A DNA stretch of 34,780 nucleotides from an uncultured Actinomycetes bacterium (GTDB lineage: Bacteria; Actinomycetota; Actinomycetes; Nanopelagicales; Nanopelagicaceae), in the NCBI GenBank assembly GCA_903871555.1, contig CAIQHM010000036.1:1-34780 (forward strand), given 5' to 3'. The notes under the pieces were generated by a model. That model was not told the origin of the DNA, searched no databases, and saw only the letters and a list, made by a program, of their open reading frames with translations. A program made the translations under genes and the position numbers. Each line of letters starts with the position of its first letter. Position 1 is the stretch's first letter. Positions 10,958-19,782 of the stretch are shown one piece after another.

Positions 10958-11734
10958 ATGTTGCTAGCTATCGATGTCGGAAATACCAATACAGTTCTTG
11001 GGGTCTTCGAAGATAAAGCCTTAATTAGAAGCTGGCGTGTTAAGACTGATCCACGCGATACATCTGATGAATTGTGGATTCGTTATTCGGCCCTTATGCA
11101 AGGCTTCGAAGTTACAGCACTTGCAATATGTTCAACCGTTCCTTCAACTCTTCGCGAACTTCGCACGATGATTGAAACTTTTTATCCAGAACTAAAAACT
11201 ACAATTGTCGAGCCAGGAGTAAAGACCGGAGTTCCTCTTCAAGTAGATAATCCAAAAGAGATTGGTGCTGATCGGATTGTTAATACTCTGGCTGCGCATG
11301 AACTTTATGGCGAAAATGGCCCATGCATTGTCGTTGATTTTGGAACCTCAACAAACCTTGACGTGGTTTCACCAAAAGGTGAATTCTTAGGTGGCGCACT
11401 TGCTGCGGGAATCGAAATTTCAGTTGAAGCGCTTGCGGCGCGAGCTGCACAGTTGCGGCGCGTTGAATTAGTGAAACCTCGAAATGTGATTGGTAAAAAT
11501 ACGGTCGAAGCGCTGCAGTCAGGAACTATTTATGGATTTGCTGGTCAGGTGGATGGATTGGTAAATCGCATTTCTGATGAACTCGAAATTCTTTATCCAG
11601 ATTCTGGAGAAGTAAGCGTTATAGCAACTGGTGGCTTAGCGCCATTAGTAATCGGGGTTAGCGAAACTATTGATTTCCACGAGCCAGATTTGACCTTAAT
11701 CGGACTTCGTTTAGTTCATGAACGCAATTCTTAA
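10958..11734 (+). CDS. coaX: Type III pantothenate kinase
   Basis: MLLAIDVGNTNTVLGVF, GADRIVNTLAAHELYG, VVDFGTSTNLDVV. Confidence 0.95.
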   Translation: MLLAIDVGNTNTVLGVFEDKALIRSWRVKTDPRDTSDELWIRYSALMQGFEVTALAICSTVPSTLRELRTMIETFYPELKTTIVEPGVKTGVPLQVDNPKEIGADRIVNTLAAHELYGENGPCIVVDFGTSTNLDVVSPKGEFLGGALAAGIEISVEALAARAAQLRRVELVKPRNVIGKNTVEALQSGTIYGFAGQVDGLVNRISDELEILYPDSGEVSVIATGGLAPLVIGVSETIDFHEPDLTLIGLRLVHERNS

Positions 11735-11763
11735 CCCAACCAAAGGATAGACTTGCCAACCTT

Positions 11764-13290
11764 ATGAGCGAAAAAAACAATTCTCAGGGCAACCCGCCAG
11801 TTTCTGATGCAGATGATCTGCCAGAACAATTGCGGATCCGCAGAGCAAAACGGGCCGCGATTATTGAGCGTGGAAGTGAGCCTTATCCAGTAGAAGTTCC
11901 GCGGACTAAGAGCATAAAAGAAATTCGTGAAAAGCATAAAGATTTAGCGATCGATGTTGCAACTGGAATTATCGAAAGCATTGCAGGGCGAATTATTTTC
12001 AAGAGAGATACTGGAAAACTTTGTTTCGCAACTTTGCGCGAGGGTGATGGAACTGAAATTCAAGCTATGTTCTCTCTCGATAAAGTAGGCCAAGAAGTAT
12101 TAGATCTTTGGAAATCAGAAGTCGATTTAGGCGATTTAGTTAGCGTCACCGGTGAAGTAATAACATCAAAGCGTGGCGAACTCTCTATTTTGGCATCGAG
12201 CTGGAAGATGGCTGCAAAATCTCTGCGCCCACTTCCGGTTGAACATAAACCTTTATCTGAAGAGACCAGAGTTCGCATGCGATATGTGGACTTAATTGTT
12301 CGCCCTGAAGCAAGAGTGAATGCCAGGTTACGCCCAAATGTAATGCGGGCGCTTCGTGAAACTTTCCATAACCGAGGCTTCGTTGAAGTTGAAACTCCAA
12401 TGCTTCAGGTTATGCATGGTGGCGCAACAGCCCGCCCATTTAAAACCCTCAGTAATGCATATGACATGGAACTTTTCTTGCGAATTGCACCCGAACTTTT
12501 CCTTAAGCGCTGTGTAGTTGGAGGAATAGAGAAAGTTTTTGAAATCAACCGAAACTTTAGAAATGAAGGCGCAGATTCAAGCCATTCACCAGAATTCGCA
12601 ATGATCGAAAGTTATGAAGCATATGGTGACTGGAACTCGATTGCAGATTTAACTCGTCAATTAATCCAAGATGCAGCAATAGCAACTTCAGGCAGTCATG
12701 TCGTTACTCATCATGATGGTAGGGAAGTTGATCTTGGCGGTAAATGGGAAGAAGTTTCGTTATTCGATTTAATTTCAAAGAGTGTGGGCCAAGAGGTAAC
12801 TGCACTTACACCTCGGCCAGAACTAGTTAAAATCGCCGAAAAATTAGGCATGAAGATTGATCCAAAGTGGATTACTGGAAAATTAGCTGAAGAAATATTC
12901 GAACATGTCGCAGCAGATAAATTATCTGGTCCAATTTTTGTTAAGGGTTATCCCATCGATACTTCACCACTTGTGCGCGCACATCGCGAAATTCCTGGAG
13001 TCGCCGAAAAATGGGATCTCTACATCGACGGCTTTGAACTAGCAACTGGATATTCTGAATTAATTGACCCAGTAATTCAGCGAGAACGTTTAACCGAACA
13101 AGCAGCACTTGGATCTAAGGGTGATCTGGAAGCAATGCAGATTGATGAAGATTTCTTACGAGCGATGGAGTACGCAATGCCACCAATGGGCGGCATGGGT
13201 ATGGGGGCAGATCGATTGCTAATGGCACTAACCGGTCTTGGAATTCGCGAAACAATTCTCTTTCCATTAGTAAAACCAGAAGAATCTTAA
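11764..13290 (+). CDS. lysS: Lysyl-tRNA synthetase, class II
   Basis: Class II motifs: VEVETPMLQVMHGGATARPF, FEINRNFRNEGADSSHSPEF, GMGMGADRLLMALTG. Confidence 0.96.
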   Translation: MSEKNNSQGNPPVSDADDLPEQLRIRRAKRAAIIERGSEPYPVEVPRTKSIKEIREKHKDLAIDVATGIIESIAGRIIFKRDTGKLCFATLREGDGTEIQAMFSLDKVGQEVLDLWKSEVDLGDLVSVTGEVITSKRGELSILASSWKMAAKSLRPLPVEHKPLSEETRVRMRYVDLIVRPEARVNARLRPNVMRALRETFHNRGFVEVETPMLQVMHGGATARPFKTLSNAYDMELFLRIAPELFLKRCVVGGIEKVFEINRNFRNEGADSSHSPEFAMIESYEAYGDWNSIADLTRQLIQDAAIATSGSHVVTHHDGREVDLGGKWEEVSLFDLISKSVGQEVTALTPRPELVKIAEKLGMKIDPKWITGKLAEEIFEHVAADKLSGPIFVKGYPIDTSPLVRAHREIPGVAEKWDLYIDGFELATGYSELIDPVIQRERLTEQAALGSKGDLEAMQIDEDFLRAMEYAMPPMGGMGMGADRLLMALTGLGIRETILFPLVKPEES

Positions 13291-13296
13291 ATAATA

Positions 13297-13794
13297 ATGT
13301 CACTTATTATTCGTCAAGCTCGTACATCCGACATTAAAGATATTCGCGCAATTATCGATGAATATGCAGCTGGCCGCAGGTTACTAACAAAAGAGACTGT
13401 GACACTTTATGAAAGTGTTCAAGAATTCACAGTTGCCGAGATTGATGGAAAAATTGTTGGCTGTGGCGCAGTCCACGTACTCTGGGAAGATTTAGCTGAA
13501 GTGCGTTCAGTTGCAGTTAAGCAAGATGTGCGCGGCAAAGGTGTCGGACATGGAATTTTGGAAGTTCTAATAAAACGCGCAATCGAACTTGGTGTTGCAA
13601 GAATTTTTTGCCTAACATTTGAAACTCATTTTTTTGGCCGCCATGGCTTTGTAGAAATTGAGGGAACTCCTGTTTCGCCAGAGGTTTACACCGAACTTCT
13701 ACATTCATATGACAGCGGTGTTGCCGAGTTCTTGGATCTTGAGAGCGTAAAGCCAAATAGCCTTGGCAATATCCGAATGCTCCTAACTCTCTAA
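13297..13794 (+). CDS. GNAT acetyltransferase, probable short-form amino-acid N-acetyltransferase (ArgA-like)
   Basis: IRQARTSDIKDIRAIID; CGAVHVLWEDLAEVRSVAVKQDVRGKGVGHGIL (acetyl-CoA motif); FGRHGFVEI resembles short actinobacterial NAGS. Confidence 0.75.
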   Translation: MSLIIRQARTSDIKDIRAIIDEYAAGRRLLTKETVTLYESVQEFTVAEIDGKIVGCGAVHVLWEDLAEVRSVAVKQDVRGKGVGHGILEVLIKRAIELGVARIFCLTFETHFFGRHGFVEIEGTPVSPEVYTELLHSYDSGVAEFLDLESVKPNSLGNIRMLLTL

Positions 13795-13949
13795 ATCTTT
13801 CGCGCCAACCACTAAATATTGGGCAAAATCTCAGTTTCTTGGGCATAAATAGGGCCAATATTGGGTTAGACCCATTACGACCCTTCGCATTAGAGTTGAC
13901 CTATTGGTGGACTAGAAATTAGCTAGAAGACTAGAAGAGAGGCAAACCG

Positions 13950-16454
13950 ATGTTCGAGCGCTTTACTGATCGAGCCCGACGTGTTGTTGTGCTGGCCCAA
14001 GAAGAGGCACGCATGCTCAACCATAATTACATCGGCACCGAACATATCCTTCTTGGTTTAATCCACGAAGGCGAAGGCGTTGCCGCAAAGGCTCTTGAGG
14101 CACTTGGCATCTCACTTGAAGCAGTTCGCTCACAAGTAGAAGAAATCATCGGACAGGGACAACAAGCGCCTTCCGGACATATTCCTTTTACGCCTCGAGC
14201 AAAGAAAGTTCTTGAACTTTCACTTCGCGAAGCGCTACAACTTGGCCACAACTACATCGGTACTGAACACATTCTTCTTGGTTTAATTCGCGAAGGTGAA
14301 GGCGTTGCTGCGCAAGTTTTAGTAAAACTCGGCGCTGATTTAAATCGCGTTCGCACTCAAGTTATTTCACTTCTCTCTGGCTATCAAGGTAAAGAAGCAG
14401 CAACTTCAGGCGCACCTGCCGAAGGAACTCCTTCAACATCTTTAGTACTTGATCAATTTGGTCGCAACCTCACACAAGCTGCACGTGAAGGAAAACTTGA
14501 TCCCGTTATTGGCCGTGACAAAGAAATTGAACGCGTAATGCAAATTCTTTCTCGTCGTACTAAAAATAACCCAGTACTAATTGGTGAACCTGGCGTTGGT
14601 AAGACTGCAATTGTCGAGGGATTAGCCCAATCAATTATTAAGGGCGATGTTCCAGAAACTCTTAAAGACAAGCAGGTTTATTCTCTTGACCTTGGAGCGC
14701 TAGTTGCTGGAAGTCGTTACCGTGGAGATTTCGAAGAGCGTCTAAAGAAAGTACTAAAAGAAATTCGTACTCGCGGAGATATCATTCTTTTCATTGATGA
14801 GATTCACACCCTTGTAGGTGCTGGCGCCGCTGAAGGTGCAATTGATGCCGCAAGTATCTTAAAACCAATGCTTGCCCGCGGTGAATTACAGACAATTGGT
14901 GCAACTACTCTTGATGAATACCGTAAGCACTTTGAAAAAGATGCGGCCCTTGAACGTCGCTTCCAACCTATTCAAGTTGCCGAACCAACTGTTGAACACA
15001 CTATTGAAATTCTTAAGGGACTTCGTGATCGTTACGAATCACACCACAAAGTTTCAATTACGGATGCCGCACTCGTTGGCGCCGCACAAATGGCTGATCG
15101 TTATATTTCGGATCGCTTCCTTCCAGATAAGGCAATTGATTTAATTGATGAAGCAGGTTCACGTCTGCGTATTCGCCGTATGACTGCCCCACCAGAGCTT
15201 CGCGCTTTTGATGACAAAATTGCTGAAGCACGTAAAGCAAAAGAATCTGCAATCGATTCCCAAGACTTTGAGGGCGCAGCAGCCTTCCGCGACAATGAAA
15301 AAACTTTAATCGCCGAGAAGCACGAAGCTGAAAAGAATTGGAAAGCTGGCGACTTAGATGTTGTTGCTGAAGTTACCGAGGAACTAATTGCAGAAGTTCT
15401 TTCAAATGCAACTGGTATTCCAGTCTTCAAATTGACCGAAGCCGAAACTGCACGTTTGCTTCGGATGGAAGAAGAGTTGCACCGTCGCGTAATCGGACAG
15501 GATCAAGCAATCAAAGCGCTTTCACAAGCGATTCGCCGTACTCGCGCCGGCCTAAAAGACCCAAAGCGTCCTGGCGGTTCATTTATCTTTGCTGGTCCAT
15601 CAGGCGTGGGAAAGACAGAGCTTTCAAGAACGCTTGCACAATTCTTATTCGGTAATGCTGATGCACTTATCCAACTTGATATGTCTGAATATTCTGAGAA
15701 GCACACTGCATCTCGACTTTTCGGTGCACCTCCAGGTTATGTTGGTTATGACGAAGGTGGTCAGCTAACAGAAAAAGTTCGCCGTAAACCTTTCTCAGTT
15801 GTTCTATTTGATGAGATTGAAAAAGCTCACCCAGATATCTTTAACTCACTTCTACAGGTACTTGAAGATGGCCGACTTACAGATTCTCAAGGCCGGGTTG
15901 TTGATTTCAAGAACACAATCATCATCATGACTACAAACCTTGGTACTCGTGATATTTCTAAGACTTTGAATCTTGGTTTTACCAATGCCTCAGATGAACA
16001 AGGAAATTATGAACGCATGAAGGGCAAAGTTAGCGACGAGCTAAAGAATCACTTCCGTCCAGAATTTCTAAACCGTATCGATGATGTAATCGTCTTCCAC
16101 CAGTTAAGTGAGAATGAGATCGTCCAGATTGTTGATCTTATGGTTGCAAACTTGGATGAACGACTACGTTCACGCGATATGGGAATTGAACTTACAACCG
16201 AAGCTAAGTTGCTTCTTGCGAAAAAGGGATATGACCCTCTTCTTGGCGCACGCCCACTTCGTCGTTGCATTCAACGCGAGATAGAGGACATGCTCTCTGA
16301 AAAGATTCTCTTCGGTGATTTAAAAGCTGGAGAAATAATTTTAGTTGGAGTTGCAGTTGAAGATGAGAAAGAAGTTTTCACCTTCAAAGGAATGCCTAAA
16401 GCAGAGATGCCAGATACTCCTGGCGACTTGGCTGAAGCACCAACCCCTAGTTAA
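13950..16454 (+). CDS. clpC: ATP-dependent Clp protease ATP-binding subunit ClpC
   Basis: Two N-terminal Clp repeats ([14 protein letters not shown] twice), [33 protein letters not shown]-like middle region. Confidence 0.97.
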   Translation: MFERFTDRARRVVVLAQEEARMLNHNYIGTEHILLGLIHEGEGVAAKALEALGISLEAVRSQVEEIIGQGQQAPSGHIPFTPRAKKVLELSLREALQLGHNYIGTEHILLGLIREGEGVAAQVLVKLGADLNRVRTQVISLLSGYQGKEAATSGAPAEGTPSTSLVLDQFGRNLTQAAREGKLDPVIGRDKEIERVMQILSRRTKNNPVLIGEPGVGKTAIVEGLAQSIIKGDVPETLKDKQVYSLDLGALVAGSRYRGDFEERLKKVLKEIRTRGDIILFIDEIHTLVGAGAAEGAIDAASILKPMLARGELQTIGATTLDEYRKHFEKDAALERRFQPIQVAEPTVEHTIEILKGLRDRYESHHKVSITDAALVGAAQMADRYISDRFLPDKAIDLIDEAGSRLRIRRMTAPPELRAFDDKIAEARKAKESAIDSQDFEGAAAFRDNEKTLIAEKHEAEKNWKAGDLDVVAEVTEELIAEVLSNATGIPVFKLTEAETARLLRMEEELHRRVIGQDQAIKALSQAIRRTRAGLKDPKRPGGSFIFAGPSGVGKTELSRTLAQFLFGNADALIQLDMSEYSEKHTASRLFGAPPGYVGYDEGGQLTEKVRRKPFSVVLFDEIEKAHPDIFNSLLQVLEDGRLTDSQGRVVDFKNTIIIMTTNLGTRDISKTLNLGFTNASDEQGNYERMKGKVSDELKNHFRPEFLNRIDDVIVFHQLSENEIVQIVDLMVANLDERLRSRDMGIELTTEAKLLLAKKGYDPLLGARPLRRCIQREIEDMLSEKILFGDLKAGEIILVGVAVEDEKEVFTFKGMPKAEMPDTPGDLAEAPTPS

Positions 16455-16462
16455 TTATTAGA

Positions 16463-17839
16463 TTAATTAATCTTTACGCGAGCGATCGCCTGCTCTAAGC
16501 GGGCGACCTCCATAATTTCAATCCCGGCAATCTTGATATCACTTCCTGCCGGAACCATCGCCTTTTTAAATCCTAAACGTGCCGCTTCGGCAATACGCTG
16601 GGTTGCACCAGTAACTTTTCTAATCTCACCGGCCAAACCAACTTCACCAATTGCAATTAAATCTGCTGGTAGCGCCAAGCCTTTTGCAGCAGAGCCAACT
16701 GCCAAGGCAACTGCTAAATCTGCTGCTGGTTCGGAAATCTTCATACCACCAACCGTTGCAACATAAACGTCGCGACCAGAAACTCGAATGTTTGCTCGTA
16801 GCTCGAGAACGGCCAAAGTCATTGCTGTACGCGGGTTGTCGAGGCCAGATGTAACTCGCCGGGAGTTACCAAAGTCGCGGCCATCAGGAACGGCAGCACC
16901 AACAAGCGCTTGAATTTCTGCAAGAAGCGGCCGTCTTCCTTCAAGTGTCACAGTTACACAAGTTCCAGGAACTGGCTCGCCATGACGAGTTGTAAATAAC
17001 CCGGTTGGATCTGGAAGAGAAGTTATTCCATTTTCATTCATATCGAAACAGCCAACTTCATCAGATGCGCCAAAACGATTCTTGATAGCGCGAATTAAAC
17101 GCAATCTAGAATGTCGCTCACCTTCAAAGTTAAGGACTACATCAACGATATGTTCAAGAAGTCTTGGACCTGCTATCGAGCCATCCTTTGTTACATGCCC
17201 AACCAAGATTAAAGTTATTGAACGTTCTTTCGCTATTCGGATAAGCGCCGCTGCGATTTCTCGAACTTGAGTTACACCACCAGGCGCACCGTCAACGGCA
17301 ACACTCGCGATGGTTTGAATTGAATCAATAATTAGTAATTGAGGTTTAACCGCATCGATATGAGCGATCACTGAACCTAATTCATTCTCAGATGCAAGCC
17401 ACAAATTCGGATCAATCGCATTTAGGCGTTCGGCGCGAAGGCGAACTTGCGAGGCAGATTCTTCACCACTTATATAAAGAGCGCTAATATTTTTTCTGGC
17501 ACTTTCGGCAGCAACACTTAGAAGTAGTGTTGATTTTCCAACACCTGGTTCACCCGCCAATAAAATTGCGGCTCCGGGAACTAAGCCACCACCAAGTACC
17601 CGATCTAATTCGCTAACACCACTTGATCTCGCTTTCGCATTCTCTAAACTGACTTCACCAATTGGAAGTGCTGGCGAAGTAACATGCCCTGCAACTAGCG
17701 AAAGTTTTTTTGGTGCTGCGATCTCTTCAACAACACCCCAGGCCTGGCACTCGCCGCATCGACCGACCCACTTTGTACTCGTCCATCCGCATTCGGTACA
17801 ACGAAACGGGTCTTTTGCCGGAGCTGCCTTCTTAGCCAT
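16463..17839 (-). CDS. radA: DNA repair protein RadA/Sms
   Basis: CTECGWTSTKWVGRCGECQAWG zinc finger, GEPGVGKSTLL, KNRFGASDEVG motif, Lon-like C-terminal domain. Confidence 0.96.
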   Translation of the reverse strand: MAKKAAPAKDPFRCTECGWTSTKWVGRCGECQAWGVVEEIAAPKKLSLVAGHVTSPALPIGEVSLENAKARSSGVSELDRVLGGGLVPGAAILLAGEPGVGKSTLLLSVAAESARKNISALYISGEESASQVRLRAERLNAIDPNLWLASENELGSVIAHIDAVKPQLLIIDSIQTIASVAVDGAPGGVTQVREIAAALIRIAKERSITLILVGHVTKDGSIAGPRLLEHIVDVVLNFEGERHSRLRLIRAIKNRFGASDEVGCFDMNENGITSLPDPTGLFTTRHGEPVPGTCVTVTLEGRRPLLAEIQALVGAAVPDGRDFGNSRRVTSGLDNPRTAMTLAVLELRANIRVSGRDVYVATVGGMKISEPAADLAVALAVGSAAKGLALPADLIAIGEVGLAGEIRKVTGATQRIAEAARLGFKKAMVPAGSDIKIAGIEIMEVARLEQAIARVKIN

Positions 17840-17993
17840 CCCCGAAGGCTAGCGGGCAGCGCCCACAGCCTCAGAAAATAACCCCATTCCAAGCGTAGAT
17901 ATCTGTGAATTCACCGAGAAATTTTTGTCATACACCCTTAAAATTTTTGTACGCAGAACTTGTGTTCTTCATATGGGATTGCAATTTTTGCGG

Positions 17994-18016
17994 CTGGACC
18001 CTCAAAAGAGGCCCAG
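17994..18016 (+). promoter_or_regulatory. Predicted hairpin in the rhodopsin 5' leader
   Basis: CTGG-ac-CCTC-AAAA-GAGG-c-CCAG: two 4-bp stems around a small internal loop, just upstream of the rhodopsin ribosome-binding site. Confidence 0.5.
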
Positions 18017-18031
18017 AACTAAACGCCCCAC

Positions 18032-18036
18032 GGAGG
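18032..18036 (+). promoter_or_regulatory. Shine-Dalgarno sequence for rhodopsin
   Basis: GGAGG six nt upstream of ATG 18043. Confidence 0.85.
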
Positions 18037-18042
18037 CTATAG

Positions 18043-18810
18043 ATGGTAAATCTAACAAACGGTCAATGGAGCACGTTGTACAACATGTTCTCCTTTGGCT
18101 TGATTTCGATGCTTGCATGCACCGTTTACACATTGGTGTCACAAGCAAGAGTTCTACCTAAATACCGCAATGCACTCGTTCTATCTTCAATGGTTACATT
18201 CATTGCTGCGTATCACTACTTCCGCATCTTCAACTCATTTAATGAGTCATCAACTGATGGTGGAGTAACAGTCGGCACTGCAAAGGGTGCATTCAACGAG
18301 GCATACCGCTACGTTGACTGGATTCTTACAGTACCTCTTCTACTTGTAGAAGTAATTGCAGTTCTTGCTCTTGCTAAGGCGGCAGCAAGTTCACTTATTG
18401 GTCGACTTGTTCCAGCATCAGCAGCAATGATTGCACTTGGTTATCCAGGTGAAATTTCAGCAGATGCCGGCACTAAAATTCTATGGGGCGTTCTGTCAAC
18501 AATCCCATTCCTTTACATCCTTTATGTTCTATTCGTAGAACTAGGAAAGTCATTGGAACGTCAGCCAGAAGGCGTTGCAGCAACAGTTGGTCGCCTGCGT
18601 CTTCTTTTGATCGCAACATGGGGTGTTTACCCAATTTCATACTTGCTACCAATCCTTAGCGATACTTCAGCCACAGATCCAAGTGCTTTCGTAAATCGCC
18701 AGATTGGTTACACGATTGCAGACGTACTTGCTAAGTGCGTATTCGGATTAACAATCTACAAGATTGCTCGTCTGAAGTCTGCTGCTGAAGGTATGAAGGA
18801 AGATCACTAA
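18043..18810 (+). CDS. actR: Actinorhodopsin (xanthorhodopsin/GR-like proton-pumping microbial rhodopsin)
   Basis: RYVDWILTVPLLLVE (D92, T96, E103), Schiff-base lysine K231 in IADVLAKCVFG, H58 in AAYHYFRIF, GYPGEIS, ILWGVLSTIPFLYILY. Confidence 0.97.
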   Translation: MVNLTNGQWSTLYNMFSFGLISMLACTVYTLVSQARVLPKYRNALVLSSMVTFIAAYHYFRIFNSFNESSTDGGVTVGTAKGAFNEAYRYVDWILTVPLLLVEVIAVLALAKAAASSLIGRLVPASAAMIALGYPGEISADAGTKILWGVLSTIPFLYILYVLFVELGKSLERQPEGVAATVGRLRLLLIATWGVYPISYLLPILSDTSATDPSAFVNRQIGYTIADVLAKCVFGLTIYKIARLKSAAEGMKEDH

Positions 18811-18828
18811 TCTGATCTAAATTAAGTT

Positions 18829-18867
18829 AAATTTGGGGGTGCCAGAAATGGTGCCCCCAAATTTTTT
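18829..18867 (+). terminator. Intrinsic terminator after rhodopsin
   Basis: AAATTTGGGGGTGCCA-GAAA-TGGTGCCCCCAAATTT-TTT: 16-bp stem (with two G:U wobbles) closed by a GAAA tetraloop and followed by a U-tract. Confidence 0.95.
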
Positions 18868-18891
18868 ATCATTGAGAGGAAAGTATTAAAT

Positions 18892-19128
18892 ATGACTAAT
18901 TATCGATGGGGTGGATATTTACTAGTCGCGATGGGTCTGTTAAATCTGCGCTACCAAACTGGACAAGCTGGAGTCATAACTCATAGTTTGATCATTCTTA
19001 CACCTGGTCTAATTATTTTAATTATGAGCTTTATTCCAGCTACAGTTAAAATTTTGAATACAAAAGCGGCAAAGAATATTTCTCTAGTGGTTGGCATTGC
19101 CACAATTATTTATGCGGCATTGAATTAA
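18892..19128 (+). CDS. Small hydrophobic membrane protein of unknown function (78 aa)
   Basis: ATG 11 nt after GAGAGGA; three hydrophobic stretches (YLLVAMGLLNL, SLIILTPGLIILIMSFI, ISLVVGIATIIYAAL). Confidence 0.75.
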   Translation: MTNYRWGGYLLVAMGLLNLRYQTGQAGVITHSLIILTPGLIILIMSFIPATVKILNTKAAKNISLVVGIATIIYAALN

Positions 19129-19433
19129 TCTTTAGGTTGAAAACCTTTTCTTCCCCAGTACACCCAAAAGCTCATTACGGATAAAACTAAGGCAAAGCCA
19201 AATAGCAGATCTTCGATCGGCGCACTGCATAATCGTCGACCGATAATTGCGTCAGGGTTGTACATAACAATATTTCTTGAAGTTAACCACCAATTGGTTA
19301 TCAATTGAAATGGCAGAATAATTGCGTAAGAAGTCCAAAAAACTGGTTTTCTAATTAATTTAGATTTAATTATAAGAAAATCTAGAACAATGGCTGCAAT
19401 CACAGAGATGATTGCTATTTGGGTATAACTCAT
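19125..19433 (-). CDS. crtYd: Lycopene cyclase subunit (CrtYd-like)
   Basis: Small multi-TM protein with APIEDLLFGF motif. The ORF track starts at 19457, but ATG 19433 (MSYTQIAI) gives an ATGA overlap with the crtYc stop. Confidence 0.87.
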   Translation of the reverse strand: MSYTQIAIISVIAAIVLDFLIIKSKLIRKPVFWTSYAIILPFQLITNWWLTSRNIVMYNPDAIIGRRLCSAPIEDLLFGFALVLSVMSFWVYWGRKGFQPKD

Positions 19434-19765
19434 CGCTCTGTATCTCCTACAACCCAATATTTCTTAACTCTTCTGACCGCTTCGATAGTCATGATTGCCG
19501 CAAGTGGAACTATTAAAAAGAATAAATATTCTTCAAGTGGGATATCAAATGGACCGAATATTCCTAGAATTTGGCTATGGTCAAACTTCCAGTGGCCTTT
19601 TCTAATTGCATAAGCATCCCAAATTATAAAAAATATCGAAACGGGAGCGATGCTTAGCAAAGCGCGCTTTATACGTGCCAACACTCTTACCTTCAGAGCT
19701 ATCTCTAGCCAGAATGAACCGACAATTGTGAAACCCAACATTGCTAAGTAACCAAACTTGAGCAA
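19430..19765 (-). CDS. crtYc: Lycopene cyclase subunit (CrtYc-like)
   Basis: Multi-TM protein with FDIPLEEYLFFLIVP motif and IWDAYAIRKGHWKFD, typical of CrtYc/CarRP-type lycopene cyclase domains; paired with CrtYd. Confidence 0.88.
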   Translation of the reverse strand: MLKFGYLAMLGFTIVGSFWLEIALKVRVLARIKRALLSIAPVSIFFIIWDAYAIRKGHWKFDHSQILGIFGPFDIPLEEYLFFLIVPLAAIMTIEAVRRVKKYWVVGDTER

Positions 19766-19782
19766 TTTCAGACTCCTATCAG

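Noticed and set aside
17925-18161. 78-aa ORF overlapping the rhodopsin promoter and start
   Set aside because: Out of frame with strongly supported rhodopsin, no SD, composition not protein-like; overlaps leader elements.
19125-19765. Frameshifted (pseudogene) single-chain lycopene cyclase
   Set aside because: Each half has its own ATG, stop and conserved PxEE/PxED motif with ATGA overlap, matching the known two-subunit CrtYc/CrtYd arrangement.
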